Shown here in pieces: positions 24,593 to 37,049 of a DNA stretch of 64,000 bases. Each line of letters starts with the position of its first letter. Position 1 is the first letter of the stretch. The position numbers were made by a program, and so were the translations under genes. Location: assembly GCA_015039465.1 (NCBI GenBank), contig MU130200.1, positions 123,651 through 187,650 on the forward strand, written 5' to 3'. A model generated the notes under the pieces. It saw nothing but the letters and a program-made list of their open reading frames with translations, was not told the DNA's origin and did not search any database. This stretch comes from Phlegmacium glaucopus. Its lineage: Eukaryota; Basidiomycota; Agaricomycetes; Agaricales; Cortinariaceae.

Positions 24593-27500
24593 TCACTGCT
24601 CCGTCGATGACTGAGAGGTATCATTTAACAGCCAGCTATAGTTATTGGGAGAGAATACCTCCACTTCTTCATCAGTGGCATCCTCTTTGTGAATAGCTCG
24701 CATATTAAATGCCCATTCGTCGGTCTCGAGCCTCGATGTCCGGCGAGGCATCTCTGCTTCTCCGAATGTTGACCTACAGCCGGAGAAGGGAGTTAACGCC
24801 TTGCTAGTAGAGGGAAGGGGAAAAAGGCTTACCCAGAGTCGTTCTGGGATCGCCTCATCCGAGCAAGCACAAGTGGTTTGATATCATTCGATCCGCTTGT
24901 CTGAGGAGGGATCAATGGCTTCGGGGTTTGTTCGTCGTCGGAGGTATCCTTTACTCTCCGATGGTTGGAGGAACGACTGTATTTGCGAACAGGAGTTTTT
25001 ATATTTTCAATCTCCAAGCCAACATCATTCTCATCTCCGTCATCAAGGTCCTCATGCATTATAGAGCCAGACTTCCGTATCGCGTTCGAATTTTTGCGCG
25101 AAGATCTACGCGCTGCCGACTTGGTACTCGTTCGACTGCCAACACTGGCATCACTATCAGAGATATTCAATACCGCAGCCCTCGTCGTCGACGGCTTCGC
25201 CTTATTCTTTGTCTGTTCTGCCCTCGACTCAGTAGCAGAAGGAGATCGCCTCCTTTTCTCTGATGTTGGTCGACGGGAATCCTCACTCTCGCTGGCACTT
25301 AAGTCGATGACAGTTCTAGAACTGAAGTCACCGGAAGGATCTGTGTCCGTACCGCTATATACGCTTCGGGTCCGGCTCCGGGTCCTGCTTGTACTTTTGT
25401 TTCGAGGGGACTTGTGTCGGGCAGATGGTTGTGTCGGCTGTGGCATTTCTTCGTGGTCTGATGGAGGTAGGATGCCCATACTGCTTGACGCTTTCATGAC
25501 AGGACGTGGGCGCGGTCTTGGTGCCTCGACTAGCACATGTTGCTCCTTAAATTGTTGATCTTCTTTCTGCTTTCCCTTTCCCTTCCTTCCGCCCATCTTC
25601 TCTTTCTCTTTGACTTTCTCCATCTCCATCGCTGCTTCCATCTCAGCTATCCTCCTTGCTTCCTCCCTTTCCTCCTGCTCCTCTTCCTCTTCCAATTCCT
25701 TCCGCCTCTTTCGCGCTCTCTCCATCACAATTTTATCCCCAACGCCCAAGCCATCATCGCCCCTTTTCTTGCCAGTGACCAATTCGCCCCCATCCTCAGG
25801 GAACATTGCAACGCCATAAGCAGAACTCTCGCGTAGAACTATCAGTGCTTGGTGCATTCCATCATTGCCCTCTAGATTTCTATCTTCCATGATAAGACGC
25901 AAAGCGACTTCTGGAACAAGAATTCGCAAAACAAATTCATTCGAGGTCAATGGTGAAATTCGTGCAGGATCGAAGGAAACTGGAGGGAACATGTCGAAGA
26001 GGGTTTGGTGAATGATCACCGAACCTTGTTCGCCATAACTAGGGAAAGAGATTGCTATTAGCAGATGCCTCCAAAGCAGAGCAGGATAGAAAAAGAATAC
26101 TTACTATCCTGGCTGTGTCTTCTCGAAATTAGCAAACTGTCCTCGGACACCTACAACAGCTCTTGATCCTTTCTTCTTCACCTCATCCATAACCTCGGTC
26201 CAAAAGATACTCCTCGCCTTCCGTCTAGTTCCATCATCATCATCATCCCTAAATAGCCTCTCCACCTCGTCTATATCCTCATCTACATCATCTAGCCCTC
26301 GCTCGCCCCCTGGATCTTCAATGAGAGCTTGCAGCTCATCCCTCATCCTCTCCACACGTGCAGCTAATTTCTGCCATAGTATAGTCTTTGGCCATCCTTT
26401 CCTTTCGGCCTCTGGTAATATCTGACTCTCAAATTTGTGTCGTTGACAGACAACGATGAAGTTGGCCAAGGGAGCCTTCAAGCCAAGGGGGTTGGAAGGA
26501 CGAGGATCACGCGTGGATTTTTTGCGAGTGGCAGCAAGGATATTAATGAGGAGTGGAGAGGGAGAGGAAGGTAAGGGTGTGTCACAGTAAGGACACAGCG
26601 TATGTGGATCGGTGTCTGGAGAGATTGTTACTAGAATAAAATAATAAATTGAATAAAGGGCTCGTGTCCGTCACAGAATTGGGTTCTTACCTGAGTCGCC
26701 TTCGTCTTCAAAACTATATCGACTAGGTCTGACCCAATCAGATCAGACCCACGAAAATGACATTGAAAAATAAACATAAAAACATACAAAAGACTACTCC
26801 GTCTCTTTTTCTTTGCCTGTCGTTCATCATCGCTGCGATCTTCCGATATTCTCTTTTGGTGTCTCCTTTTCGGGACAGGTTCAATACTAGCCAACATATG
26901 AGTGGGCATTGGAAATGCCCGGGGTTTGGGTTGAGGTTTCCGTCTCCTCTTGGCATTGAGCCTCCCTTTTCCCCCACCTCCAGCATCAAAGTCACTCTCC
27001 TCGTCTCCCACATAGTCATCAGGGTCATCAAGAGGAAATGGCTGCGCCTTGTTCTTCCCATTTGGCCGTGAAGTTATCCGCGTCCCCGTTGTATTACTTA
27101 ATTGCGGAGAGGGCATCGGAAACGCGCTGAGCCTACACGAGGCCTCCAATGAGGGAGATGAGTTCACGTAAATCTTCGACCCAGATTCCGGCAATGGTTT
27201 TTGCCGTACTTTCTCCCCAAGCGGGGAGATCATCTCCATTGGGAAATTCTGTGGTGAAGACGGCGGCGGCGAGCCTGACCTATCTTTCTTCGGCGGTGTT
27301 GACACCGTTTCAGGCGATGGAGATCGAGAAGGGTTCTTTTTCGTGGCGGTCTTCGTTGTCTTGCGGTCCACAGGAATTAGCTCAAGGCCATCAACAATAA
27401 TCGCACTAGATTTAAACCCTAACGTCGACCACGTAGATAAGCCCGAGCCAGCATGAGCAGGGGGCTTAGACCCGCTAGCATCTGCATTGGGCTTTCTAGG

Positions 27501-28268
27501 TAGTGGCTTGGGTCTAGGTCTTGGAGGGATAGATGCTTTTGGGGGTGAGCGGTGGAGCGGTAGTGGTTGGGATGTGTTTAGGCGCCGATTGGAGCTTTTA
27601 AAACGTAGAGGGCTAGATATCTCCAAAACGTCGTCATCGACCGAGCAGCCACGGGTCTTCGTATTACCCGTCGAGGTATCACCATTAGCCTGCCTGTCCG
27701 CTGTTTGCTTCTTCAAATCGTTAACCCAACTGCCAAAATCTTGACCATTCTCTTTAAAATCAGGTTGATTTTTCAAAGAGGAAGAAGAAGAAGACGGCCT
27801 GGCCGCGTTGTCCTCCCCACCCAACTTCTTAGTTTTGTTAAACTTCATTTTCGACAAAACATTGGATTTGCCAGGTAAAAACTTGGGGTCGTAATCGTGT
27901 TCCTTGCCCTTTTCGTCGACGTATTTACCGACCTTGCATACCGGGACTTTTTTCGACGGCTGAATATCGTCGGGGTCTGCTTGAGACGACGATAAAAAGT
28001 CAAGTTCGTCCTCGGATTCAAAGAGATCCGAGAGTGGTTTCTTGATACTAATTAGACGCGTCGTTTTCGGCGAGATAACACTTGCTGGCTTGAACTTCGA
28101 TCTGGAGGGCGCCCCCTGGCTGCTTCTAGGTGCCAGAGAACTCCCGAAATCTTCGAATGTCTTGGGATTTAGGTTGGAGTGGTCCTGAGGACGTTTCGGG
28201 AGCCTCAGAGCGGCGGCAGTCTCGAGAGTCTGCCCCGCACGGTGCAAACCATTATATAGGCTTTCCAT
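24593..28268 (-). CDS. Rtc4-like domain protein
   Basis: Five exons (28268-26788, 26728-26691, 26630-26105, 26038-24833, 24773-24593) join in phase to 1143 residues. The first 500 residues are Ser/Pro/Lys-rich and look disordered. A CPYC pair sits at residues 519-522. Next comes the Rtc4-like region, about 555-760: NFIVVCQRHKFESQ, GWPKTILWQKL, GVRGQFANFEKTQPGYYGE, SVIIHQTLFDMFPP, ISPLTSNEFVLRILVPE. The tail is again low complexity, with a Glu/Lys/Arg-rich coiled-coil-like segment around 860. Yeast Rtc4 was named for a genetic effect on telomere capping. Biochemical role in this family is not established, and nuclear location is inferred from the basic tracts. It shares a divergent 273-bp promoter interval with TPT1. 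Confidence 0.85.
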
Positions 28269-28541
28269 TTCATAGCCTGAGACGTTATGGTGAAGTCAGT
28301 GATGGTTTGGGATGTGACCGTGGCACGGGACGCGTGACTGTCGCGTTAATTATTCTGTACATGTTCTCAAGCATACGCACCTACTCTTCCCGTTCCTCTC
28401 GACTTATCAAAACGAATATTTTGTGAGTAAGAGGCCAGTCAGTCATAATGACAGGATCTGTCCCACGGCACTTTTGCTCAAGAGTTAACGTTCATCTCTA
28501 GTAACACACCTGCTTTCAAAGTTGCCCCACCATTACCAGCA
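28269..28541. promoter_or_regulatory. Divergent promoter interval, Rtc4-like gene / TPT1
   Basis: The two start codons face away from each other across 273 bp, so both promoters must lie here or overlap the 5' UTRs. No TATA box or known operator is clear. Confidence 0.5.
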
Positions 28542-29704
28542 ATGGATCAGGATCAATCGACCATCCTCGCAGAGTCCCTGGCACCACTCTCAGTATCTGG
28601 AACTTCAACTCCAACCTCCAACCCAAACCCAAATCGTGACTCATCAAAGCCGTCTCGAAAGCGTCAACCAGGTAAAGGCAAAGAGAAAGAAAAGTTCGGC
28701 GAAGTGAAATCATCTTCCAACCAAGCCCAGCGGGATCAGCAACCGAAACGAAATCAACCTGCGGCTAGACTCCGAGGTCAGGACCGCGATTCCCCCGAGG
28801 TACGCATTTCAAAGACGTTATCTTGGCTACTGCGGCACGGAGCACAAGGTGAAGGGCTCAAGATACGCACGGACGGATATATCAGGGTTGACGATATTGT
28901 ATGCTGTCTCTCGTCTCTCGGTGCTTATCTACAAACGATGCATATTGATCCAGTCGTTTTAGCTGCAAAATCCGAAGTTGAAAGCCCAAAATTTGACTTT
29001 GGACATGATCAAGGAGATCGTGAAGCTTGATTCTAAGCAACGTTATGATCTTATTAAAGAGAATGCCGAGGGTATGAAGGTAGCAATGGATCTTAATGCT
29101 ACCTCATCTGATGCTGTTGATGGAGTATGGTGGATAAAGGCTCGTCAAGGACACTCAATAAAAGTGAGATGCTGTCATTTTGTGCCCAAGGTCACCTATT
29201 GACGGTCATTGCCCTGTAACAGACAGTCCAACTTGAGCTGAAGCCTATCACTTCGATTGAAGATATACCTTCCAAGATCGCTGTTCACGGCACTAACCTC
29301 CAAGCCTGGTCATCTATACGTACGTATATCTCCCGTCGCGGCCGTTCCTGACTGTCCACTTATTTAAATATTCCAGGCACGCAGGGACTCTCAAAAATGA
29401 AACGAAATCATATACATCTTGCACAGGGCGTAGCAGGGGAAAGTGTTATTAGTGGTATGTCCCCTCTCAACCTTCCTCCTCCCTTCTTGTTCTTCGGCTA
29501 ACTCGATTTATTTTGCTCTAAGGCATGCGAACTTCCTCTCAGATCCTCATTTTTATCAATCTACAAAAAGCACTCGACGCAGGCATCAAGTTTTTCTTCT
29601 CAGATAACGGAGTTATACTTACCGAAGGTGATGGTGAAGGCTTTTTGAGACCAGAATTCTTTGAAAGGGTAGAAAATGCGAAGAGGGAAGTGGTGAGCCG
29701 ATGA
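28542..29704 (+). CDS. TPT1: tRNA 2'-phosphotransferase (Tpt1/KptA family)
   Basis: Five exons (28542-28898, 28963-29163, 29223-29319, 29377-29454, 29523-29704) encode 304 residues. The enzyme removes the 2'-phosphate left at the junction by fungal tRNA ligation, using NAD+ and releasing ADP-ribose 1''-2''-cyclic phosphate. After an 85-residue disordered Ser/Pro/Lys-rich leader come SKTLSWLLRHGA (the Arg-His pair), DSKQRYDL (next Arg), WWIKARQGHS, then HGTNLQAW and GLSKMKRNHIHLA with the last Arg, and FFFSDNGVILTEG. All four residues of the described catalytic tetrad are present, so it should be active. A degenerate paralogue lies tail-to-tail 95 bp downstream. Confidence 0.95.
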
Positions 29705-29799
29705 GATGGTACAAGGGTGGCATACAAGGCCAAGGTAGGCGGTGAAGACAAAGCAAAAGGTATGTGTCTTCGAGAATGGTTGGAACCGGGAGATTACAA

Positions 29800-30902
29800 T
29801 CATTCAACCGCTACTCCAGCCTCATCGTCCAAAGTCCATAAAACCTTATGTTTAACTCTAACAACTTCCACCCTTGTAAAGTACTCCGGCGGCAAAAATC
29901 CAAAATCGTTGCCCGGTGTTAAAATCTGGGTAGATCTGTGTATGTAAGAGGTGGCGCTTGGGGAATTGGCCCGTAGCGGCGCGTGGTTTTGGCGGCCTAA
30001 ACGAGTTGTTTGGGAAGGTGAGTTAGAAGAAGAGGGTGAGGCCAAACGATTATGAGGTAACGAAGGCATAGGAGGAGCAAAGAATGGCGAAGGTCTCGAG
30101 GAGAGGAAGAATCGTATGCCCATGTCAATGGCGCGCTTGACATCAACGTGAATCAGGACTTGCGTGGTTATAGGTCCTAAGGCTGTTAAGTGAATGAAAC
30201 TTATAAATTAGATGATCGGAGAATGAGGATGACCGACATGTGAAATAATCCTGGGTTGGTACCCCTCGAGATATCTGAATATAATCGTTATCTCGCCTTG
30301 AAATACCTTTAAGTGCTGGCAAAGGATGCCGTCAGTTAATGAATGAATGAATTTCTTGGCCAGTGAGAACTTACAAATGTAAGATCTCCAGTCCTGTAAC
30401 GTCGCGCCATAGATGGCGGGTCCAACATTATCGCTGAATATTATCGGGTCTATTCTAAGATCTTTCTCCTATGAATTGAAAGCCATTAATGAAGGAAACA
30501 TAAGACATCGAGAAGAAAAAACAAACCTCCCTCCGTTTCACACGTATCCACCATGAATCGCCATCTCTGCCTTTCAGAGGTTGATAAAGCAGTTCGAACC
30601 TATGCAGTCGATCCTGGTTCACCACTTTTTGGAGAGTTGGGAAGGTCAACATTCGAAAATGATAGTTATTCAACTAAATAAAAACATTTCGAATTATTAG
30701 GGAGTGTTTTCGAAGCAAGAAATAGTATACGCACAAGCTCTCTCACAGATACATATGTATCTTCTCTATTGGTCAATCCATGAGTACATTTATTTTTCTT
30801 TATCAGATCATGAAGAGAGTTAGTGAATGCTTCTCGGGCATTCCTGTCGATACGACGTTCTACAAGGTGAGCAGACACCATCGCACTACGTCGATATTTC
30901 AT
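29800..30902 (-). CDS. Degenerate Tpt1-like paralogue (probable pseudoenzyme)
   Basis: Five exons (30902-30735, 30673-30527, 30468-30375, 30315-30238, 30182-29800) encode 289 residues. Aligned by eye to the neighbouring TPT1, it keeps the fold landmarks. PTLQKVVNQDRLHRFELL matches the winged-helix segment, WWIRVKRRE matches WWIKARQGH, and YGATLQDW matches HGTNLQAW. GISRRDNDYIQISRG matches GLSKMKRNHIHLAQG, and AIDMGIRFFLS matches ALDAGIKFFFS. Intron phases are 0,0,1,1 in both genes and exon 4 is 78 nt in both. The first catalytic pair (LLRHG) is replaced in a DLIKKNK segment, HGT became YGA, and the loop Arg and the HxH are gone; only the DxxxR Arg remains. The last exon has a Ser/Pro-rich insertion of about 60 residues. 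The frame is fully open, so it is a gene rather than a decayed relic, but phosphotransferase activity is unlikely. Confidence 0.82.
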
Positions 30903-31199
30903 TATAATTTTAGCTGAAAAAGATTGACGCGCTGCGCTTCTCTAGGACAAGTATGTGTGACACAGGGGTGTAACGCTTGTGACTTTGGTGTAAAGTTTTG
31001 TCACAGAGGTATTCACTGCCAGTGAAAGTTATCTACGTTCAACGTTCAGCCCTTGTATTTATACCAGAAAAATGCAAGCACATGTATCGAACATGATGAA
31101 AGAAAGATAGAAGATAAAGATAAGATACGACCACTAGGCCGAGTTTCACTTCGTCTAGGTCCTAAACTCTGTAGTAAGTTACTAGTAACATCCTAAAAA

Positions 31200-32122
31200 T
31201 CACAATTTCGCCGGTAACCTGCCTGCGCCACTTAACCTGATAGTTTCACCATTCACATAGGGACAGTCCAAAATCCACCTCACAGTTCTGGCAAATTCCT
31301 CTGGTTGACCAAATCGTCTAGGGTAAATTATGGCTTCATTTTCCAGATTCTTGCGTAATTTAGTCGGAAAGTTGACTGTCATGTTGCTCTCGAATACACC
31401 TGGGGCGACGGTGACGACACGGATAGCATGTCGTGCAAGATCACGGGCCATGGGCAGTGCCATAGACCGAAGGGCACCTTTAGTTGCCGCATAAGCGGTT
31501 TGACCCGGTTGACCCTCGAACTGTCATGGTGTAGATTGATAGAGAAGGTGCATCGTTAGTTAAATACTGGCCTCCATAATCAAGAAAGGAACTCAATCAC
31601 TAACAGCGGCAGCGCTTGCAACGAATATCACAACACCTCTCTCTCCGTCGGTTCCTGTCTCTGGGTCCACTTTGATCAGGTGTTCCAATACCAGGCGGGT
31701 CAAATTAAAGGACCCTGTGAGGTTGACGGCAATTGTAAATTGCCAAAGATCCAAACTGTGAGCATGTCCATGGGCATCGATAATTCTAGCAGCGGTTCCT
31801 ACGCCAGCGCAGTTGATCACACCACCTAGAGGCGCCCCAGTTGTTGATGCCCATTCAACGGTTTTATTCACAGCGGAAGTGACTTCTGAGAGCTCTGTAA
31901 TGTCCGTTTTAAAGAATTTAACGTAGGGCGAGGAGAGTATGGCGTCTGGAGCCTGAGAACGGTCTAAAATTGATACATAAGCTTTCTGGGAGAGCAGGTC
32001 GTATACAGTTGCTAGTCCAAGGCCAGAGGAGCTGCACGGAGAGATATCGTTTCGGTTCGAAGTAGTAAATGAATTATATCGTACCCTCCTGAGACGAGAA
32101 AAGTACGATTCTCAACCTTCAT
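31200..32122 (-). CDS. Short-chain dehydrogenase, 3-hydroxyacyl-CoA dehydrogenase type-2 (HSD17B10)-like
   Basis: Three exons spliced at VSGG/SSGLGLATV and VASAAA/FEGQPGQTAY give about 265 residues. The start MKVENRTFLVSGG...SGLG supplies the Gly-rich cofactor loop. NCAGVGTAARI is the NAG equivalent. ASAAAFEGQPGQTAYAATKGA carries the Ser, then Tyr-x3-Lys active site with the FEGQ.GQ sequence typical of the HSD10 subgroup. VAPGVF and RRFGQPEEFA follow. Members oxidise short-chain 3-hydroxyacyl-CoA and hydroxysteroids, usually in mitochondria. No cleavable presequence is obvious. It is divergently paired with GRX5, with only 100 bp between the start codons. Confidence 0.9.
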
Positions 32123-32222
32123 GATTAGGATGGACTCGGACGTTCTGTGCTCAGATAGCTGTGCAGTACACTTTGTTTGGCATCATCACAGTCTTGACTG
32201 TTACCACCATAATAGTAATACA
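32123..32222. promoter_or_regulatory. Compact bidirectional promoter, HSD10-like gene / GRX5
   Basis: Only 100 bp separate the two outward-facing start codons, so the core promoters and both 5' UTRs must overlap. Both products are expected in mitochondria, which fits co-regulation. No specific factor site is recognised. Confidence 0.55.
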
Positions 32223-32857
32223 ATGTTCAGGCCTACCCTTCGCTCATCTGTGCGCTCGTTTCTCTTCAACCTTCCTGCATATTGACATATGACAAAAATC
32301 AGGTCAAGCTCCTTCATCGCACAGCGCCTTCCACACTCCTCACAAGCCGCCTCACAGCCTACCGCTATATCTCACAGGAAGCACGCTCTCAAATACAATC
32401 CGCCATAAAGGCCAATCCTGTCGTACTCTTTATGAAAGGCACACCGGCTGAGCCACAATGTGGATTTTCTCGTGCCGTGGTCCAAATCCTAGACATCCAC
32501 GGTGTCCCACCGGAGAAAATGAAAACATATAATGTTCTCGCTGATGACGAGTTGAGAAGCGCTATTAAGGAATTCTCGTTAGTCTCCCAATTCTTAAAAC
32601 CCTCTGACATCGACTGACCTCATTTCCTTACAGTGACTGGCCTACAGTTCCTCAAATATACGTTAATGGGGAATTTGTTGGCGGATGTGATATTCTTCTC
32701 GGAAGTAAGTTTGTGTGCCTTGTAGCCGTTAAACGTGTTGGATGACCTTTCTATTTTGTTTCAAGTGCACCAATCTGGTGAACTAGAAAAACTCCTGGAA
32801 AATAATGGTGTTATTCCTAAAGTTGAAGATGCTTCATCCACGTCGACAACGTCATAA
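32223..32857 (+). CDS. GRX5: Mitochondrial monothiol glutaredoxin (Grx5 type)
   Basis: Four exons encode 154 residues. The first exon is only nine codons, MFRPTLRSS, spliced to [10 protein letters not shown]. The resulting Arg/Ser-rich, acid-free N-terminus is a good mitochondrial presequence. The core follows: [20 protein letters not shown] with the single-Cys CGFS active site (Cys62), [19 protein letters not shown] for glutathione binding, and a short polar tail. Grx5 proteins hold and hand on [2Fe-2S] clusters in the mitochondrial iron-sulfur assembly line. Every family residue I can recall is present. Confidence 0.95.
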
Positions 32858-33197
32858 GATCGTTTCTGTATATAATATATTTATCGCCTGGCGTCTGACC
32901 ATCGCTGTCCTCCCTCCGTTTAACTGTTTCCTTATGATTGCTTTGGTAGATTTCTGCTGCAAAAGGCATAGCCATGATATCTAATAATTACCAAACCCCT
33001 CAATGATAAGTCGGATAGATTATATCCAGACAATTATAGATGCACTACGTGTTCTTAGCCCAAGCTTTAAGCACAAGGGTGGTATTATTAGTTGACTCAA
33101 CCCTGAATAGATAGTTTATAACTTTGCATTCTGAGTCGTGACAAAGCTTGAACCAAGCCCTCAACAATGTTGTCAATTTCCATCTCACACATTCACC
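32858..33197. other. Intergenic, GRX5 to APP1
   Basis: Holds the GRX5 3' flank and the APP1 promoter. An in-frame ATG at 33138 would lengthen APP1 by 20 residues, but the one at 33198 is preferred. No other feature is seen. Confidence 0.4.
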
Positions 33198-36100
33198 ATG
33201 TCTGAAGACATGTCCCCCTCAGGCTCTTCTTGGAACTTAAGACACCTGGTATCAGCAGGCTCTCACCTAACCTCACTCAAGGGGTACATTGCCGGTCACG
33301 CTGATCCCAGTCCAACGAGACACGCTTGGAGGTCAACAACGACTGCAAGTAGTACGCCTCGCGGACTAGAAGGTAGTCCGGGGGGCGAGCACGAAAGACA
33401 AAGTTGGCGTGCATGGGCGAGTCAAAAGATTCGTGGTAAACGGAAAGGAAACGATGGCGTTGGGAACACCGAAATCATTAATGTCTTTCCTGGTTGGGCA
33501 GCAAGGCGATATGCCCAAGGAACGAACGCAGAAGGTAATTTCAATTTATAAATGGGATATCCGATTTAAACCTTTCTCATCCTACCAGTTCCGCGACCTT
33601 TTGAGGTCGAAGTGTTTGTGTCGGGATATGCGATTAGCTACAGGTCTCCAGAGAACATTAGTCGCTCTCAAAGAGCTTTCATTCGTTTAGCAAAGGGTTC
33701 GGATGTTATCCCAACCTTACTTTACCTACTTATCCATCTTGTTCAGGCTTTGCGTCCCTCCCAAAGCTTACAGAAGATCCAGGTGACCGGACGACCGCCA
33801 CCACTTCCCTCGTCCAGTTAACACCATCTACAGAAGCGCTATTAGCACAAGTAAAACTCCCGCCCCGACCTTCAGAAATAACAGATGACTTTGATGTCGA
33901 AGCTCTCGAGCGTCAACTCAAACGTGCAACCACAATTCGCCCTACGAAATTCGACCGCGAAACCCCTAATTCTAGTACTAGTTCATTGCATTCTTCCGCT
34001 TCAAGTTCAACCTCGTCTAGGGACATGTCGAATGATACTCTATCGTCAGCAACGAGGAGTTTTCCTGGGTCTTGTGCAAACATGCCTATACCAAGTACTA
34101 GCTCTAGTAGCGCCGGTAGTACGCCAACCGAGATCATTCGACGCTTACATGCAAACCTCGAACAACGCCTACAGCCATTCTGGTCCTCCGTACTCCCAAA
34201 TCGGATTATAAGACTTCATCTCCTCGCCTCTCCCCATCGTGACTCAGGCCCAGCCTCAGCACCCACTTCCAATATCAGCGAATCAGACAAATTCTCTTTC
34301 GATCCTGAACATGGCCCACTTGCCACACAAGATGTTGTTACTTCTGTTGATGGTAGTTTCCAAGCTAAATTCCGTTTAAGGTGGGAGGAGCTCTGTCACC
34401 ACCCTCAAGCGGTGTATATTGCGTTTGGTGAAGATGTGGTCGAACATGAGGTGATGGTAGTAGCACAGCTGTTACCTCCTGCCAGTATACCTGTTGGAGT
34501 TCACAATGCACAGAACCAGACGGAGAGGTCTTCTGCTCCGCCCTCTGTTATCGGTTCGCGCTCAGCTCCCGGAACTTACGACCCGCCCGTCTCTTATACT
34601 CAACGCCATAATCAGATTCCGCAACCCCCAAAACCACTCACCTCTATAGCTTTTATCCCAATTACCCACTCCCCCATACGCGTCATCTCTGATATTGACG
34701 ATACTATCAAGCTATCTAACATTCTTTCGGGTGCTAGGACGGTCTTCCATAATGTCTTCGTCAAAGAGTTAAGGGATAGTGTGATTCCAGGGATGGGAGA
34801 ATGGTATAGATTGATGTGGAGTAGAGGGATTAGATTTCATTACGTGGTAAGTTGGGAATGGAGGTTTAGGAACCATGATACTGATCACATTTTATTGTTT
34901 TCTTTTTCACTTTTTGCATAGTCGAATGGCCCTTTTGAACTTTTGCCTATCCTCAACGAGTTTTTCCAAATATCCCAACTTCCACCTGGCAAGTACTACC
35001 GTTTCATTCCGAATTGAAAAGGCAGCGGGTTAATCAAATTTATCGCAGGTTCCATCAGGTTAAAATCCTACGCTGGTCGCTCTCTCTTTAACGGTCTCCT
35101 CTCCGCCCCTGCGGCTCGCAAGCGTGCCGGAGTCGTTGACATTCTTGATTCTTTCCCTGATTCTCAGTTTTTCTTAATCGGAGATACGGGCGAACAAGAT
35201 TTGGAACTCTATGCAGAGTGAGTGTGGTTGTCCTCTACCTCCCCTTTCCCATTTTTATACCCCTTGTGTATCCTCAATAACCCCACCCGGCTGCACAGAA
35301 GTGCGGGGACAACTATCTAGAAAACCTTCTTATCCATCTCTCTGACGTCAACTCGCACCGAAAGCTAATTATTACTCTTGTCTATTTTTACCTTAGTCTT
35401 GCCCGAGAACGACCACGCATGATCCTTGGTGTGCTGGTCCGAGATGTCGATAGTGGCAACGCCGAACGAGAACCTCTTGACGACCCAACAGGTTGGAGAG
35501 TTATCGGCGCTGCCGGTACAAGGCCCTCTGAAAATCCTTTGATCCCAATCAGGAGTGATTCTACTCCTCAGAATACAAGCACGGATAGGATGACAAGTAT
35601 CAATTCAGGCTCAAACTCGAACCCACGTTTCGGTATGAATTTCATGTCGAATGCTCATCTTGAGCATTGGGAGGAAGAGGAAGGGAATACAACGGTTTCT
35701 GAACAGACGCCTCGTCCGAATCGGTATGCATTGGAAGATAGTGCGAGTGTGTTTGAAGGGGAAGAACCCCTTCTAGCAGACGGGAAAATGAGCGAAGAAC
35801 CTGGATTGTTGACTATGGATTCGGTTGGGAATTCGAAGGTGTCCTTGGATTCGTATACATTGGGTGGTGACTCTCCTTCCAGTGCGAGGTCGCAGACTTA
35901 TCCACTAGAATCTCGTCAACTACACAAACACAAGGTGAAGTCAACGCCGCCACCACCACCACCAAACAAATATATAACGCAACCTCCCAAACCCATCCAA
36001 CCCCCTTGTATCACAGCCAACTTCATTCCAAAATTCCGTTCGTCCCTCTCTTCACAATCATTTCCTCAACGAATACACAGACAACAAGGTTCCTCGACTG

Positions 36101-36330
36101 CATCTACGCCTGATTCATCCGCATCTTCCTTATTAAATGATAACATCAATTATGGTGGAGCTAATGGAGGAAAGATGACGGAAGCGGAGAAGAAGAGGTA
36201 TGAATTACAGACAAGGGTGTATAGAGCTCGTACGCAGATCCCGAGTCATATTGTGTTGAGGGTGTTTAGAGATCCTAGTGAGTGTGTGGAGGTTGAAGCA
36301 GTGATGCGGGGGGAGGCGGGGTTGGGTTAG
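33198..36330 (+). CDS. APP1: App1-like Mg2+-dependent phosphatidate phosphatase
   Basis: About six exons encoding roughly 900 residues. The N-terminal part has VNVFPGWAARRY-like and RPFEVEVFVSGYAISYRSPE segments typical of App1. The central catalytic region reads HSPIRVISDIDDTIKLSNI, where DIDDT is the HAD-type DxDxT nucleophile motif. It is followed by PGMGEWYRLMWSRGIRFHYVSNGPFEL, then LKSYAGRSL and QFFLIGDTGEQDLELYAE with the late HAD acids. A Ser-rich insertion (about 33.97-34.13 kb) and a long disordered C-terminus with a Pro run (near 35.95 kb) follow the yeast protein, whose tail binds SH3 proteins of cortical actin patches. The enzyme dephosphorylates phosphatidate to diacylglycerol. 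Introns at 33534, 33692, 34845, 34990 and 35220 are phase-consistent. Confidence 0.92.
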
Positions 36331-37049
36331 GACGTGGATTTGACTTGATATTGTCACGGTAAAGGCTCTGTATGTATGTATGGCACATTCAATATATAAT
36401 CCATGTAAAGCGTTGAAGCTCAATTCCTTACTGCTAGGTGCCTTCAAGCTGAGCGTTCTTTTCTTTCACGCCTTCCCGCTTATCGTCCTGTCCAATGTCT
36501 CTAGCCAGGGCTCAGTGCCAGGCTCCCAGATGCCTGCCACCAATATCCAGTAGCTACATTCGATAGCTGATGTGATCCGAGTAACTTGAAAACCTTTAGA
36601 CGCCTTCCTCCACAATGTCTGCGTCGCGTTACCTATTTGTAGGGGTCTTGTAGACACCTCAAGATTCCACCCGATGTTTGAAATTTATGTACTAATGTCT
36701 GTACTTTTCAATGTACAACCCCCAATATCAGTACTGCTGCTAAGCTTATGTATTGGGATAAATCTATTGAAGTGGCACTCAAAATAATGTCAAGACAATA
36801 TTGATAATCTATGCCACATTATGTCATTGGCATTTGCATCGGCACCCTCTTCCTGCAGTATTTTCTCTATAACAGACCATACCGAAATTATTTCACACTG
36901 ACGGAGACTGAGAGCAAAGTCTTTGTTGTACTCCATGCGCTCAGTTCATCGTTAGCATATGTTTTTTCTCTCTCGAAATAAGTAAAATTTGAATTGTACA
37001 AGTTACACAATTGTTACATATCTTGATTATTTAAGATCAGACCTTAGAT
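36331..37049. other. Intergenic, convergent gene ends
   Basis: AT-rich spacer between APP1 and the first GMC gene, which converge here. No gene recognised. Confidence 0.4.
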
